Shown here piece by piece: positions 22,991-37,421 of a DNA stretch of 64,000 nt (its first letter is position 1; the number at the start of each line of letters is the position of its first letter). The notes under the pieces are model-generated. The model saw nothing but the letters and a program-made list of their open reading frames with translations. It had not been told where the DNA came from and ran no database searches. This stretch comes from Epiperipatus broadwayi (lineage: Eukaryota > Onychophora > Udeonychophora > Euonychophora > Peripatidae). The position numbers and the translations under genes are program-made. The DNA lies in NCBI GenBank assembly GCA_028023455.1, contig JAQFVV010012507.1, positions 3,700,901 through 3,764,900 of the forward strand, written 5' to 3'.

Positions 22991-24805
22991 CACAAGTTAT
23001 TTATGTTATAATAAATTATTCCGAAACAGTCATATTCTATGTATTGTTTGGTGTTGTATATGTAAATTTAAATTGCAGTTTTTCTTCTCTTGATATTATT
23101 TGGTAAAGTTCCACTGATGCTATAATATTATGAAAAATAATGAAGAGACTGGCTTTATTTTAATCTGTAGTTTGAATTTAAGATCACATATGCATATAAA
23201 TAATGCATTTTTGAATTTCTGGAGACACAACAACAAATATGAAATTTAATGCTTCTATTTTTTGTGAAAAATATTTTTGCTAATAGTATATGCTATGCTT
23301 TACTTATATATTTGATTTGATTTTAATTTTCCAGATTTCTTTTGTATGCATTTTTACAGCAATTATAATGTGCATAATTTTGTAATAACGAATAAAACAA
23401 AATCTGAAATTTTAAAGACATTTTTATATTTGGTATATTTTTTATTTAAAATGTTATTTTAATATGTGTGAGTTTTTCACTTATAAAAATGAATGAAATA
23501 AGTGTTAATTTTTAATACTTTTTAACAGTAAGATTTATAGTAAAAAATATTGAAAGTAGAGTTTGAGAAAAGATTTTGACCTGTAAATCTTTTAAAACAG
23601 ATTTCCCTATTAGTATTCTTCTTATTAGAGTATAGTAATAATTTTTAGTTATGGCAATTATGAAATAATTAACTTTTTTCATCCTTTTATCCTATATTGA
23701 CTTTTGATGCTTCATATCTTTATTGAAGTCAATAAAAGTAGAAATCAAAAGTTGGTATATCATACACTTTTGAAGGAACTAATCATTTATAACCACCACG
23801 TGATCAAACAAATCAATTGTACAATTATTATTAAGTTATAATTTATATTTAACTTTATTATTTTAATTTATTCTTATTATTATTTATCTTTTGTCTTTAA
23901 TGGAGTACTGGAAATATTTATTCAATATTTAATAAATAATGTTTTGTATTTAATTTTTCTTTTTATTTACAATAATTAAAAACAAAATATTTAATACAAT
24001 AAATATTTATAATCCAATTTATTTTCATTTTTTATTTGAATTTAATTTGTTTGCATTTAAAATTAAAATGACATTATTGTATTTTTTATTTAATAATTTA
24101 TAACTTTTTAAAATAAAATTTACTTCTGCAAATTACGAAATCAATATTAAATTGTACTAGCTCACAAATACATGTTATTTTGCCATGAATAAATAAATTT
24201 ATAACATTGTGTAATATAATGATAATTAAATTGTTACATTTTATTATATAAAGTGTGCATAAAATATGTGATATAGCTATCCCATTGTATCTAATAATCT
24301 CTATTATAGAAACTCTTTATATATAGATATTAATAACTAGATTTAAAATTTATAATCAGTAAATTCTGCATCTTTATTAATTATTGTTTTTATCTCATTT
24401 TAAACTAGGATTCTTATAATATATATTATGATAGACTTAAATAAAAATAATCAAAAAAGCAAGTCATATTATATATATATATATATTGGTACGCTCTCTG
24501 TATTACTTAAATAAACTAGTATTTTAAACTCCATTACAATATTTATAATGTGATGTGATATATATATAGTCAAACCAATGTAAAAGTCATTATTTATTAA
24601 TTAAATTGTCATAAATCATTGTTTTATTGTAAATAAAAGATGAATATTTAATAATTAATAGAAATCAGTACAAATTTAGTTATGTAATATTCAAGTTTTT
24701 AAAATTCTAAATGTAGCCATTTATTATTTTTAGCATTTAAAATTCATTAACATCTAATTAATAATATAAAGTGAAATTGAAATGTTCTCACAAATGCAGT
24801 AATTG

Positions 24806-24852
<47 letters not shown>

Positions 24853-27800
24853 ATAAAGAGAGCCTATCATTAGGCTATCATTAATATTTAATTATAAATT
24901 TTAAAAATTTGATCAATTTCTGATAAATCAATAAATATGATTAATTACAAAAACATAAAATTAATTTACTACTAGGTAGCACTTGGATGAAATTTTAGAG
25001 TAGTAATCTTAGAACTTCTGCTAACATTTTTCTGTAGAATAATAGATAGCCAAAATTTGTAACAAGATCAACATGAAATGTTAGACTGACTTTTAGATTA
25101 GTCATGACTGAGTATAGGAATAATTTTTGTAGGAAATGCCTTCAGATATCTTTTTCAATATTCCATGATGTTTTGAAATTGTAAAATCTAGTAAAAATTA
25201 GGTAATCTTATATATCTGAGATCTTCAGAAGTTTTTATTATGCAATATTATAAATATGTTTTCTATCTCAACTGTCTAATGAATATACTGCCTTCATAAT
25301 TAAACACTATATTGATGACATTCATTTTTACTTGTGGTAAATTTGCACTGTTTTCTTATAAACGAAATTGTTTTTACTTTAAATTATGAGTTTTATATAT
25401 AAATTATTAATAACAACTGCATGTTGAAATTAAATATAATTGATTTCCTTGCCTATGTGTTTGTTAATTTTCTTTGGCAGAATACCTGAAACTCACAATA
25501 AAAGTGATTGGTCATTTCCACTGTATTACATATATATGATAAATGTGTGTGTATGTGTTTAGTTGGATATATTCACAGATGAATTATGATTCCTTATAAA
25601 ATTTTAAAAGGAAAATATATATAAATGGTTGAAACTATTTAATTAGTAAAAATAATTGTACTTAAATCTTTTTGAAAAAACATTCACCTATTCTATTTTT
25701 TATTAAATTCTTTAAAACTGATTGTATAGTTTTCTACTTGAATACGTAGCATACACAAATAAAATAGTGTATTAAAAATTATATTTATACTGAATGTTAT
25801 AGTTAAAACAAAATTTCATTCTTCAGAGCTTACTCTTTTTTTTTTTCTCAGTGATGAAAGTTTCCTCAAAAAAAGGTACAAATACAATTAAATAAAAGGT
25901 TTACAAAGAATGGTAAAATTGAAATTCAGGAGCTACACGATGAAAGTGTAAGGATACATAAGAAAAGGAAAAGGGATGTGGAAAGAGTATGTATTAACTA
26001 TTAAAGACAAATGAGTGTTACAATTAGAAATTATTTGTAAAGTCTAGAGTTTAAATATGAGTAGGAGTACAATATTGAGAAATCCAATTTGCGATGGATA
26101 AGTTGAGAATAGGAAAACACTTGGAGATAACAACATTGGAAATAATATTTTTAAATAGGGTGAATCACTTGCAATTAAAATCATTAGACCAAACTGCAGT
26201 TTACTTTGCAATAATACTTGGATAAAATCAATGTTGGCAATAATCCCTATAGCACCCTCATCCTAACCCTCCCACTCAAAAGAACCAGGGTTTAGGTTCC
26301 TGGACCCCCCCCCCCAACAACCAGACTCTCTCATTCAATCGGCAAATTTGAGTATTATGAACATTTTAGTTAAAAGGTACAATTAGGAATTATTTGTAAA
26401 GTCTAGAATTCAAATATGAATAGTCTTTTAGGAGTACAATATTGGGAAATCCAATTTGCAAATAGTATAGATAAGTTGAGAAATAGAAAAACACTTGGGA
26501 GATAACATAAAATATGAGCTAAATCAATATACTGTTCAGTTCTTCCAAATGGCCTCAAATACCTTCACAAGAAAGCAATCCCGAATACTTTGGAAAAATT
26601 ATGGAAAGGCTATGGAGAACAAGGCTTACTCTTTTTAAACTTATAAAAATATTATGATGGTTTAAATTATTTTATTTTTATTTTTCACTTGAGATTTAAA
26701 ATAAAATATACATTCTTGTATTTTAAAAAAGCATAGGCACTTAAGAAGGTGTACTGTGGTTATAGTTAGAAAAGAAAGAGACAAAAAATTAAAACATTAT
26801 CACATTCTTTAAAAAATATAAGATCTAAAAAAAACCTGTGTTGCAATTCAATAAAATGTCAGATATGTATATAATTTTAAAGCTACTTTATTGTATTCTT
26901 GTCATGTGATTTGGTGGAAAAGTTTTTAGTTGACTTCAAAATGCACTGTGCAGAAATAGAGCCAACTATATTCTATAAAAAAACATTTAAATGTTGTCAG
27001 CACTACTAGTTGAAATAGCTTTCAATCATATACAATGCATTTTCTCATTAAAAATTCATAGACAATTGTACATATATATTTCATCTGGTTTTAACTCAAA
27101 ACCTATTAATAATGAATTAGATTCCAGCATTCTTTCAAGGTATATTTTAATACAAATGTGCATTGACGAAATCGATAATAGTTGAAAATGATTAACAATT
27201 TAATGATTTTTTTTCACATAAGTTTTTCAAAGTCTCTATATCAGAAAACTTTTACCATTTGCTTAAGTTGTATAAATGTTGAAAGCCTTTTAAATCTTCA
27301 TTTTATTTCTTAGTTGTTGTTGTTGTTTTTAAATCTTTGGTTGAAGAGCATATTTTTTTTATTTTCCATGCCCTCCTCCTTTTATAATGTATTTTAATTA
27401 ATTTGATGCTTTCCTTCATCCTACAGAGTTCTTAAAATTTTTATATTAACTTTTTTAGCATTATATTCTAGATTACAATTTTGTTCATAATTTAGGGCTG
27501 TGATTTTATTTATCATATGAAAGAATACAAATATTTAACAAATTTTCTATAAATAAAATAAACTATCCTAATTATCATCTGCCTAATCCCATGTTTCAGC
27601 AATGAGCAACTTTGTAAATGAACTGCTTCCAGATCATTGTTCCATTTTTTCAATAAAGTTAGATCCACTCTGTGATGAACTATATAGATATTTTTTTAAA
27701 GAAACAGTACCAATTTTATTTATGACTGTTATATAATGGTGTATTACCTTAGTGTGCAAATTATTAAACTTGCATGAGATAAACCCATTACCAAAAAAAA

Positions 27801-29969
27801 TATTTTAGATATAGTAAACTCATTATGACTAGTATATTTTATTAACAACTCTCTTTTTTGAATCTAATAAATATATAATGCAACTTTATATTTATATTTG
27901 GTTTAATAACTATATTGTGAGCATTATATTAGTGTGGCAATTGTTAAAGAAATTAAAAAGTATATTCAGCACAATTTATGATATATCCAAACAATAAAAA
28001 TAATGTTAGTCATGTGAATAATATTTGGTGATTGCATTTAACATTATTAATTTCAAAATAGTGTTATTAAAAAAGGAAACTACAACTGAAGAAATTAATG
28101 GACTTATACTAACAATAATGTTTGTATATTGATTCAACTGTAATTGAATATAAAAATATTGCATAAACAATGTTTAATTAAAGAAAGTGAATATTTTTTA
28201 AAATTTCAATAAATTCATTTACTGGTTAACTAGTAAAGAGTGAGACCATATCACACTTGTCAAAATATGTATTATTTTCTGATGACATTTTGATGAATTT
28301 TAATATTGTTTCATTATTTGTTAGTTTCCTATCAGAATGTCACTGAAGTATTTTTTAAGTGAACATTTTTTATCAAATATGTTTTTTTTTTGCATTTTTT
28401 AATCAGGTATGTAAATAAATATTGGATTTATCTGTGGGCAAAACAATATCTTTACTTTTTGACATTGGTTATATAAAAGAAAAGAATTTAAAAAACAATG
28501 TTCATTATAATCAGTAAAAAAAAATTATAAATGATTAATATATAAGTTATAAGAGCATTTTTATCTATTTGAAAGCCATCTACTATAAGTTTGTGTACCC
28601 ACAGGATCCCAAGTGATATTGTAATATTGTGCTATAATATTATCATTTCTAAAAAAATTTCCCTTGACTTTGTCTTTAACCATCAAAACTAACAGACACA
28701 TTTTATTTCTATTTACTATTAAAATATCAATTTTTATAAGAAAAAAATAAAATTTGAACTCAAGATAAGTTGGTGAATCTCATGTCAAATAGGTTTTAAA
28801 TATTTTAGAAATCTCAATTTTGTGTTAACTATAGATTCTAAAATTTATGAGATATAATTTTTGGTAATATATATGTATTAAAAAGTCATTTGTTGAATAT
28901 ATATTTAAAAAATCATCCTTGCTAACTTGTCTAAATTCTTGAACTTTTGTCTTAACAAACATTTCATAAACAATGCAAAATAGAAAACAATAAGCAAGAT
29001 CCATTTCTAAATCAAACTAATTTAAAATATTTTGTTGTGAAATACAATATATAAAAATCAAACAGGAAGGATTTTTACATTTTTTTCTCTATCTTCAACA
29101 GTTCAAACATTTTAAATGCTAAAATTCTTTTTGACAAACACTTTCTTATAATAGCATTACCATTGACAACATGTAACACTTAAAACTTAATTTTTGGCAA
29201 TGGATATGGCCATAATATTATTATCAGCTAAGAAAAAAGTTTAATAAGCCAAAAATTAAAATAATTGTGTTATATAATTAAAATTAAAATATAAATTAGA
29301 TTTACACAATTGATAATATAAATAGACTAATGTTAATCCTACTCTCTATAATTTAGAAATTTTTATTATCAAAACAAAATTATAAAAATAAGCTTTAACT
29401 CTTCATGTTTATGATATTTTAATTTGCTATAATGAGTTAAAATTTAATTAAGTACTAGTTTTATTTAGTGTTTAATACATGCACATTAAAAAACACTAAA
29501 AAAACATAGAATAAATATGTTAATATGCACTTAACTGGAATCTAAAACTAAATCAAAATTATAATCCAGTAATTTAATTTATTTGTCACACAAAAGCTCA
29601 TGTTACATGTTATTCATTCATGAGGGAAATATCAGAGCTAGGCCGTAATTCATGCATCTATAGCTCTCAATTTTACTACTCTATCACTGCAATAACTCAT
29701 GCATGGTAATTTAATAAGGGCATAAGTTTAATAAGGTCAATTAGATCTAAGTGTTTTTATTTAATACATTTTATTGATATTTTTTTTAAAAAATAATACT
29801 ATCACTCATCTGTAAATTTATATATACTAGCTTTAAAAAGGAGTAAAAACTGATATGAATTAATTTAATTTTAAAGAAAAAAGTTAAAGAAAAGATATGG
29901 GATTAAGCAATACGTGTTTATTATTTTGATTACTGTTATAAAAATATTTAAATAGTTTTATACTGTCAT

Positions 29970-30039
<70 letters not shown>

Positions 30040-30975
30040 ACGTTTACAAAAATATATAATATATAGGCTATATAAAATATATATTAAAATATATAAAATA
30101 TATATTAAAATCAGTATCTATTTAAATTTTTAGTAATGTAAGAGTATTTTAATTACATATAAGGCAAGAGATGTTTTGTTTATTAATACATCTTCACTTA
30201 ATTAAAATCAAAATGCTAGTTTAATTGTATCTGTATTTATAAAAAAAAATGGTGAAATGTTTCTATGTTCTAAAAATAATATTTATTTAAAATTTTATAG
30301 TTTTAAAAATACAAAATCAGATTATAAACATGTCTTTATCAGAGTTGCCATAGAATCGGCTGTAGAAGTAAAAATTTCAATCTATTAGATAAAAAATATC
30401 AAATGCATTATCTATTTATTCCTTTTTGTAAATACAAGACCAATTTTGATAGAATTTATATTCTAGAATAAATTAACCTACGGATTAAAATTTGTAATAG
30501 AAGCTCATGAAAATTTAAAAGAATAATAAAAAAATAATAATTTTTGTATTTTTTTTTCTTTAATCTTAAAAAAAATTATTGCAAAACAAGAATTTTTTGT
30601 AACCTTTTTAACTCATGACTTTTGAAAATAAATTTAAAAAGCTCACAAATCTCAATTAAAGTAATGAAGAAAATGGTTATGATTTTTCGCCTAATTTACT
30701 GTTTACTTATTTAAATAAAAAGGCTTCCGTAATTTTTACGAATTGAGCGTGCATCTATTTGAAAATAGACGGTAAAGAAATCTAGTATGCAAATGGATTT
30801 TTAAAAAGTTTTGAGTGCATATATTCTATTAGACAAAATAATGTTAGCAATTTACACAGAGTTTTTCAATTAAAAATTATATTTAATTTCATTTAAATAT
30901 TCAATCAAACATATACAGCAAGATAAATAGATAGATAAATAGCCAGATATTGATGTAAACACATTAATACAAAAT
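22991..30975. other. AT-rich intergenic DNA with microsatellites
   Basis: Eight kilobases without a recognisable gene. It contains TA runs at about 24,470-24,486, 24,809-24,850 and 29,970-30,034, a C run at about 26,307-26,316, and a direct repeat described separately. All open frames here are short, AT-driven and without family features. Introns or regulatory DNA of a host gene cannot be excluded. Confidence 0.5.
26019..26505. repeat. Direct repeat pair of about 110 bp
   Basis: The sequence CAATTAG(A/G)AATTATTTGTAAAGTCTAGA...ACACTTGG(G)AGATAACA occurs at about 26,019-26,133 and again at about 26,380-26,505, with small indels (the second copy has an extra AGTCTTTT and other insertions). A 250-bp spacer containing a C run separates them. 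Confidence 0.75.
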
Positions 30976-30979
30976 TGTC

Positions 30980-31210
<231 letters not shown>

Positions 31211-32136
31211 AAAAAATTATATCCACATATCAATATACACAAAACCAAGGTTCAAATCAATTGTATTCTTTTTTTGTGCCAACTTTTAATATCTTGTTTT
31301 GATAGCATTATTTTTTAAAACTGTTAGACACCTATTATTATCACTAATCATACTATCCAAATGAAATGTCTTGTTTTAAATGTGTTATTTATTTATACAT
31401 CCAGCTGTCCTTTTATTTGTTGTTTATTGATCACTATTATCTTCATTTTACTAATTGTTCAATTTGAAACTCTCCAAAAGCATATCTAAGCATCTGAAAT
31501 ATTTTATTCATTTCTTATTTTAGATTTTTAATTAAAATTATAACATTTGTTAAATGATGGCTATAAAGAATCTTATCATTAATTTTGATTCCTTTCTTTT
31601 TTTTTCATGATCATTATTATATTTTGAATAAATAAAAAATTAAAGTCAGAGTTCAATTTTGTGTCACACTTTTTATATTAATTTTATTTTCACATGCTTT
31701 TTGCCACATATTTTGGTTTTTCCAAGCTAATTTTGTATAATTGTTTTGTGTGTATTTGTGTGTGTGTGATGTGTAAGTAATCATACTATAATAATAATTA
31801 AAAATACAAAAGGTCATAAGCAATGAACATTAGAAATTGGATGTCTCAAAAAAAGAATTAAAATTATTTAAAATTTTGCAAAAAATAAAATACATAACAG
31901 ATATCAGAACATTGTATTTTAATAAACCTTACAAAAATAATTGTCAATATAAGACTGAATTTTAATATATTTTACCACTTTGCAGATTATAAGTAAAAAG
32001 TTGACCATTTATCTGGGCTCCTTAATTTAGATTTTGTTCGTTTCAGACATAGTTCTGCTGCAATAAGTTAGCATTTAGCAATAATGATATTTTTATATGA
32101 ATTGTAACTAGTGATTTCAACTGGTTATACATATAT
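31211..32136. other. AT-rich DNA, no gene seen
   Basis: No open frame with family features and no clear repeat. Confidence 0.5.
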
Positions 32137-32560
32137 ATACTAGAAAAGACTTGAACTCAGATTTTCAAACTCCCTACAGCTATCCACTTAATCTTATACA
32201 TTTAATACACATGATCATATATATGTGAAAATATAATTGATCTCCAATATATGTAGTTCATGCTGAACCAGCACTCAACAATTGGTCCAGATCACTATCT
32301 CCCACCCATATATGCAATCAGTACTTAGTTTATATTAAGACAGAAAATGTTTAAACATTAATGGATAAACTTCGATTTTCTCCACCCTCCAATTCTTCAG
32401 CCATTCATGTCATTGAAAAATCTGAGAATGGAATGCTCAAGACCCTTATTGATGTCAATACTATTGTCACATCTATGCTTATTTAAAATCACTCTGATCC
32501 TTAACATATAGGACCTTAATATGTCCATTTAAATATATAAAAAAAGATGGGCAAAATACA
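32137..32560 (-). repeat. 420-bp repeat family, unit 1
   Basis: First of four related units. Read on the minus strand, each unit starts near a TATATTTAAATGGACATATT-like sequence and ends with a tRNA-like tail: an A-box-like GGATAGCTGTAGGGAG and a B-box-like GAGTTCAAGTCTTTTCT (here at about 32,139-32,200). A hammerhead-like fold lies in the middle (32,238-32,296), with stems kept but core bases mutated (TTGTTGA for CTGATGA, GAAC for GAAA). Small size, pol III-like boxes and multiple copies suggest a SINE or retrozyme-like element. Confidence 0.65.
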
Positions 32561-32724
32561 GGTTGAATATGTAATATTTAATTACATGTATATTTTCTCT
32601 ATGAAATTTAATGTAATTAGAAAAGACTTGAACTCAGACTTATTTAATCTAACGTATACAACTGATACACATGTTGACATACATGTGAAAAAGATAAAAG
32701 ATACTTAATATATATACTTCATGC

Positions 32725-35221
32725 TGAAACAGTAAGATTCGTATTTGAATCTTAAGTTTCACCTTTTTCTGTCGTCTCTCACTGACCGGTCTATCCCACC
32801 CAAATTTAAACTTTTGGTATCAAGTTGTGTGTGTAACAATATTAAAAATGTATAAATATATGTAGAATTCAACATAAACACGCACACATTTCGATCTCAA
32901 ATTAAAGGCAATAAATACGGATAAAGTAATATAATTTAGATTTCTTTAGCTAAATAAATCTTGTGTAATATTAATCATTTATGTTGAATTTATAAAGTTC
33001 GTATTTATTGCTTAGTTTAAATTTCGTTAAATAATAATTTTAACAAAATCTGATACAATAATTAATTAAAGTTAAAATAATTTTATTCCCTTTTGTCTTT
33101 GAAAATTTAAAAGCATTGGTCAGTGATAGATAATAAATTAATTATAGGAAAATTCAAAAAAAAATGTAATTAACGAATGTAAAAAAACAAAAAAAAAAAA
33201 CAAACAATAGCGCAGCAGATTTCTTTCTAATTAAAACCAGCAAAAGCATTGATTATCCTGAGGGCAAGATAAAGAAAACCTAAAAATATCTCAACAGAAA
33301 AAATTAAAAGATCAAGATAAAAAAAGGAGGCCATCTTGGACTTGCTGGAGACTTTCACTTGAATTTTAGCTTTGCTCTCGAGTGGAGAGTCTAAAATATC
33401 TTAAAATAAATTGATATTGCCAAGGTATGACCGAGTAAGCACCGAGATTATTCTCCATCGGGAGATGGCCCACCATATGCCGAACTTCACCTTGCCCATC
33501 GTAAAAACACCATAATGATCTGCTGCCTGAAATAAACAAGAAAGCCGCTGCTGTTAAAATCAATAAAAAAAACAAAGACAAGAAAGAAAACTGCTAATCA
33601 CGAACAATCTACTATTAAACAAATGGACGAAAACATCTTATAAAACAGGTACCTGTGTGTGTATTCCAAATTATAGAGTACTCTAGTAAATAAGCTATAG
33701 CTCATCTCCTACTATTTGTCTAACTTCTAAATGTTAAAATTGTAATTTTGTGAAACTAAAATTTGAGAATTAATGTAATCTGTAAATTTCTCGCATAATC
33801 TAGCTTACCTCCCTCTATCCTTCTTAGGTGTGTATTTCTCAAATCTACACTTTATTTATAATTATCATTGAAATATTACCTTCTCATAATTGTCTTAGTT
33901 TTAAAGCTAAATCCATAATCGCTTGAACATTGAATGCGTGTCGAATTGTCATTAATATTTGCTTTATAAATAACTTAAATTTCATATAAATCGACACGCA
34001 TTCAAAGAATCAGTTATTGTAATGCAGGGTCTACTACTTCGTAACAGCTGGCATGCTCGCTGTAATAAGTCCCCTTTTTAGATATTTTTTATTATTATTA
34101 AATTTTAATGAATAATTACGGAAATTTCATTTATTTGAGAGTCACCAATTTTCTTTCAGTCAACGTTGATAATGGGGGCCGAGTTTGAAATCTAGTTAAA
34201 TGTTACCATAATCTTTTAGATCTTATACATGTGTTACATTTTGAAGCCACGATGGCTCATTCCACGCCGTGAATACTCCGGATTCTATAGGGTTGAATTA
34301 ACCCCAGTCGTCCTACACAAGTGGACATGATAATGTTCCCATAGGGCTTGATGACCGTCACGCAGCCAGCTGGCAAATTGCGACATGGACCGCTTGTCCC
34401 TGGTTATGCTCATGTGACACCTTACCTCTTCGGGTCGAGGCAGAGACCAACCTGAAGCCCTTATAAACTTATTCACGGCATTGCAGTTTCAGTGCTGCCA
34501 TTTTATATCGCCCTTCTAAAGCATACCACGTGTTCCTTTATTTAGTTTATCATTCTCTATATCACTCCACCTTGGCATTATCTTCATCATCCACTCTCAA
34601 ATAAATGTTCGCCCTTAGTCGTCAAATAAATATTTTTATTAAATAAATGTATGTCCGCCGCCACGGATGACTCTTGCAGTGCAAAGTATAAATCCCCTAC
34701 AGTACGCATTAGAAATACTCACTCGGGAACCTTAGGTAGCTAGATTACGCCCTCATATAAATGAATGCTCTTTATAAATAAATGTATTTTTATATATAGT
34801 AAAATTGCCAATTAGCTATTGAAACTCTGAATATAAAATATGATTAATAACATTAATAATATTTTTTTTATTAAATACGTAAATAAATAATTTTAACTGT
34901 ATGTCTGTAGTTAAGTTTTCATTTATTCGATGCCCATTATATATATTTCCTCGATTATATATGTGAATTAATATTCGTTTGATTGTTGGCCAACTCGGAA
35001 ACAAAACCATGAATCTCGTGCATCTCCCTGACCACCATGCCTAAAGAAGTGTTTACTTATGTCGCATCAGAGGCGTTGTTCCGTAGATTGTAGTGTGGAA
35101 CCGATAAACTATGTTCGAACTCGGTACCATGGGTGGCTTCGCTACTCAATGGTGCTGCTGTTCTGTGTGGTGGTCGAATTCTGCACTATGTTAACGAGAT
35201 ACACGTGTTTTGACTGTTACA
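32725..35221 (+). repeat. LTR-RT 2, 5' LTR
   Basis: Starts TGAAACAGTAAGATTCG, ends GTTTTGACTGTTACA. It has a GC-richer block at about 34,250-34,720 that could hold a promoter. A perfect 15-bp inverted repeat TTGAATGCGTGTCGA / TCGACACGCATTCAA lies at 33,930-33,944 and 33,991-34,005. Minus-strand frames of 63-71 codons recur in the other LTR but show no family features. Confidence 0.95.
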
Positions 35222-35243
35222 TAGTTAAATTTTTTTTAGCGTT

Positions 35244-35262
35244 TGGCACCAATAACATGAGG
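35244..35262 (+). promoter_or_regulatory. Possible primer-binding site of LTR-RT 2
   Basis: TGGCACCAATAACATGAGG begins with TGG and resembles primer sites of Ty3-like elements, but it lies about 22 bases past the LTR end, which is further than usual. Treat as weak. Confidence 0.3.
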
Positions 35263-35867
35263 CTTCGAGTATAAAACCCATAGATACCCTGAGCAAAAAT
35301 AATGCAGATAAATTCCTTTAGCGTTCGTTGCCAAGTTGGCTAATTGTTTGGCTAATTGTTTTATATATATAAGAGTTTGTTTTGGATAAAAATAAAAATA
35401 ATAAAAATAAATCGAGTGAAGTAATGTGGGTCGAGTGAGTGAAGGGACAGCAGGCGTAATAACAAATTTAAGGAAAGCAGGGATGTGTGTGTAATTTAAG
35501 AAGGAACGAAATACTCGGATCTAATGAAATATCTTTTTATATAATAATAATAATAATCAGTAGCTAAATGAGACAGCAGAAGCTTATTATGTTTAACAAT
35601 AAAATTTAGTTAAAGTAAAAATATATATATCATAGACAGCAGTGGCTTACATGCGTTACTAATAGTTCGTTATGATATATATGTTAAGTATATTAAAGGC
35701 AGCAATGTAGAGTAGGAGAGGGCAATGAAAGAGTATTCTAGGGCCAAGATAATGGTGGGGAATAGTTAAATGCTACTAGTGTAAAATAGATAAATAAATA
35801 GTAAGAAAATGGATAAGAAAATGAAACAGAAAATACTGATACAGAGCAGCTAGATTTATCTGAGGCT

Positions 35868-36146
35868 TTGGAGTTGACACCCGAGCGAAGGGAAGCTCCG
35901 CAACAATGCAGAGCATCAATGGACTATAATTTCAGGTTCATGGAGGAGGTGCTCAGATGGAGTATGCAGGAGGTGAAGAAAATGTATGAGGAGGAAATGA
36001 GAAAAAGAAGCGATGAAGAATCAAAAAGGAGACAGGAAGAAGAAAAAAGAAGAGTCAGGGAATGTCAGGAATTTAAAGACACTATAGTGAGAGAGTTAGA
36101 AGTAATAAGGGAACAGTTGGGATATCCAAATTTAGTAAAAAGGTAG
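35868..36146 (+). CDS. LTR-RT 2 Gag, N-terminal coiled-coil part
   Basis: A 92-codon frame from ATG 35,868. From about residue 25 it is a highly charged helix (WSMQEVKKMYEEEMRKRSDE onward, rich in E, K and R) with heptad-like spacing, expected to form a coiled coil, and ends at LEVIREQLGYPNLVKR. It lies 180 bp before the capsid-like frame. The region between reads on in another frame, with EVKDRQSEMK and EQTGSVVKVKK, so one frameshift probably split a single Gag. A start further upstream is possible (a frame containing ENTDTEQLDLSEALELTPE runs in without ATG). Confidence 0.6.
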   Translation: MELTPERREAPQQCRASMDYNFRFMEEVLRWSMQEVKKMYEEEMRKRSDEESKRRQEEEKRRVRECQEFKDTIVRELEVIREQLGYPNLVKR

Positions 36147-36325
36147 AAGAGGTTAAAGACAGGCAGAGTGAAATGAAGGTAGAGAGATCTGATGAACCTA
36201 TGATAGAAGAGCAAACAGGTAGTGTCGTAAAGGTAAAAAAATATGATGAGCAGAGAGACCTCATTCCAACCGATGAAGGCCCATAAGAACCGGAAAAGGA
36301 AGTCAGCATTAAAGAAGAGGCGAAG

Positions 36326-36943
36326 ATGGACATTGGACACCAAAGCTATTTAGCCAAGATGATCCACATCAAGATCTTTAAAGGGGAGATCGGAGAAAAC
36401 CCGCAAGTCCACTTAGAGAGCTTGCAAAAGTTTTTCCAATTTCATAAAACAGGGCCAGACGAGCAGATAGCGATAGCTAGCTACCATCTACAGGGATCTG
36501 CCAAGGACTGGTGGAATATGGTGAGATGGAAGCCTAAAACAATCGGAAATTACAAAGATGTGTTAATGAAGTGTTACTGGAGCAATGAGCATCAAAGCGG
36601 TATCTACAATACGCTCTGCCAGGAAAAATATGGGACGATATTCCAAGAGACACACACACAGTTTTTCCTCCGCCAAGCGAATCGGTTTAAATCCCTTACA
36701 ACGTTCGCCTTTTCGGATTCACACGTCATAGGGACCATCCAGCGTGGCATGCCGCTGGCCATCCAACAGTTGATGGCAGGCAGTCGTATAAAGGACATAG
36801 AAGAAATGAGTGAATTTCTCACTACATTAGATTTTAGCCATTGGGCCAAAGAACCGCCGGATAGAAGACAAAAATTAGAAAACCCAAGGCCGCAGTTGGC
36901 AACAACAAGAGATATATATTATCCACCTGACCCGGGGTTATAA
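36326..36943 (+). CDS. LTR-RT 2 Gag, capsid-like domain
   Basis: A 205-codon frame with the signature of the Retrotrans_gag (Ty3-like capsid) family: IKIFKGEIGENPQVHLESLQ, then ASYHLQGSAKDWWNMVRWK (the LxGxAxxWW motif), then a helical second half with QETHTQFFLRQANRFKSL and GMPLAIQQLMAGSRIKDIEE. Capsid of this kind builds the intracellular particle in which the element RNA is copied. The frame ends PPDPGL at 36,943 without a zinc knuckle and without any following protease or polymerase. It is intact over its length and is the best preserved coding sequence in the window. Its starting ATG may be internal to a longer Gag broken upstream. Confidence 0.8.
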   Translation: MDIGHQSYLAKMIHIKIFKGEIGENPQVHLESLQKFFQFHKTGPDEQIAIASYHLQGSAKDWWNMVRWKPKTIGNYKDVLMKCYWSNEHQSGIYNTLCQEKYGTIFQETHTQFFLRQANRFKSLTTFAFSDSHVIGTIQRGMPLAIQQLMAGSRIKDIEEMSEFLTTLDFSHWAKEPPDRRQKLENPRPQLATTRDIYYPPDPGL

Positions 36944-37421
36944 CAATATTGGAGCATTTCGGACGGCCATTCCATGTATAAAATTTAGTAAAACGAACTT
37001 GATAAATATTGGTTGAATGGAAATTATATTGGTCAAATAGGGCTTGATATAGAAATTTTGTTATGTATATTTATTAATTATTATTCTTTAAAATTTTTTT
37101 TATATATATTATGTTAATTAATATTAGTCTAAGAATTTTTTTTATATATAAAATCAGTTTAACTAATAGCATTATAATGATTGCTAACCAGACACGGCCA
37201 AATTAGGTCATTTTAAAATTAAAGTTTAAATTCTAGATCCGGGTATATAAATTGTTCGTTACTTCATGTAATCTCTGCTTTCTATATTTATATGTATCTG
37301 TAAAAAAAAAAAATAATAATAATAATAATTCTTTCGTATTTAAATTATGTAAGGTAAATTTTTTTTTCCCTTTCTTGCCTCCTTTGTTCTTCCTTAATTG
37401 TTCACAGGAAGTACGGGGAAA
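36944..37421 (+). promoter_or_regulatory. LTR-RT 2 3' internal region with polypurine tract
   Basis: There is no coding sequence between the end of Gag and the right LTR. GGAAGTACGGGGAAA (37,407-37,421) precedes the LTR directly and fits a polypurine tract, although a T and a C interrupt it. Confidence 0.6.

Noticed and set aside
22803-23106. Open frames rich in YI on both strands
   Set aside because: They are translations of the (TA)n tract.
33366-33581. 71-codon frame with a signal-peptide-like start, repeated at 38,062-38,277
   Set aside because: Repetition is explained by the two LTRs; no family features, and the strand is antisense to the element.
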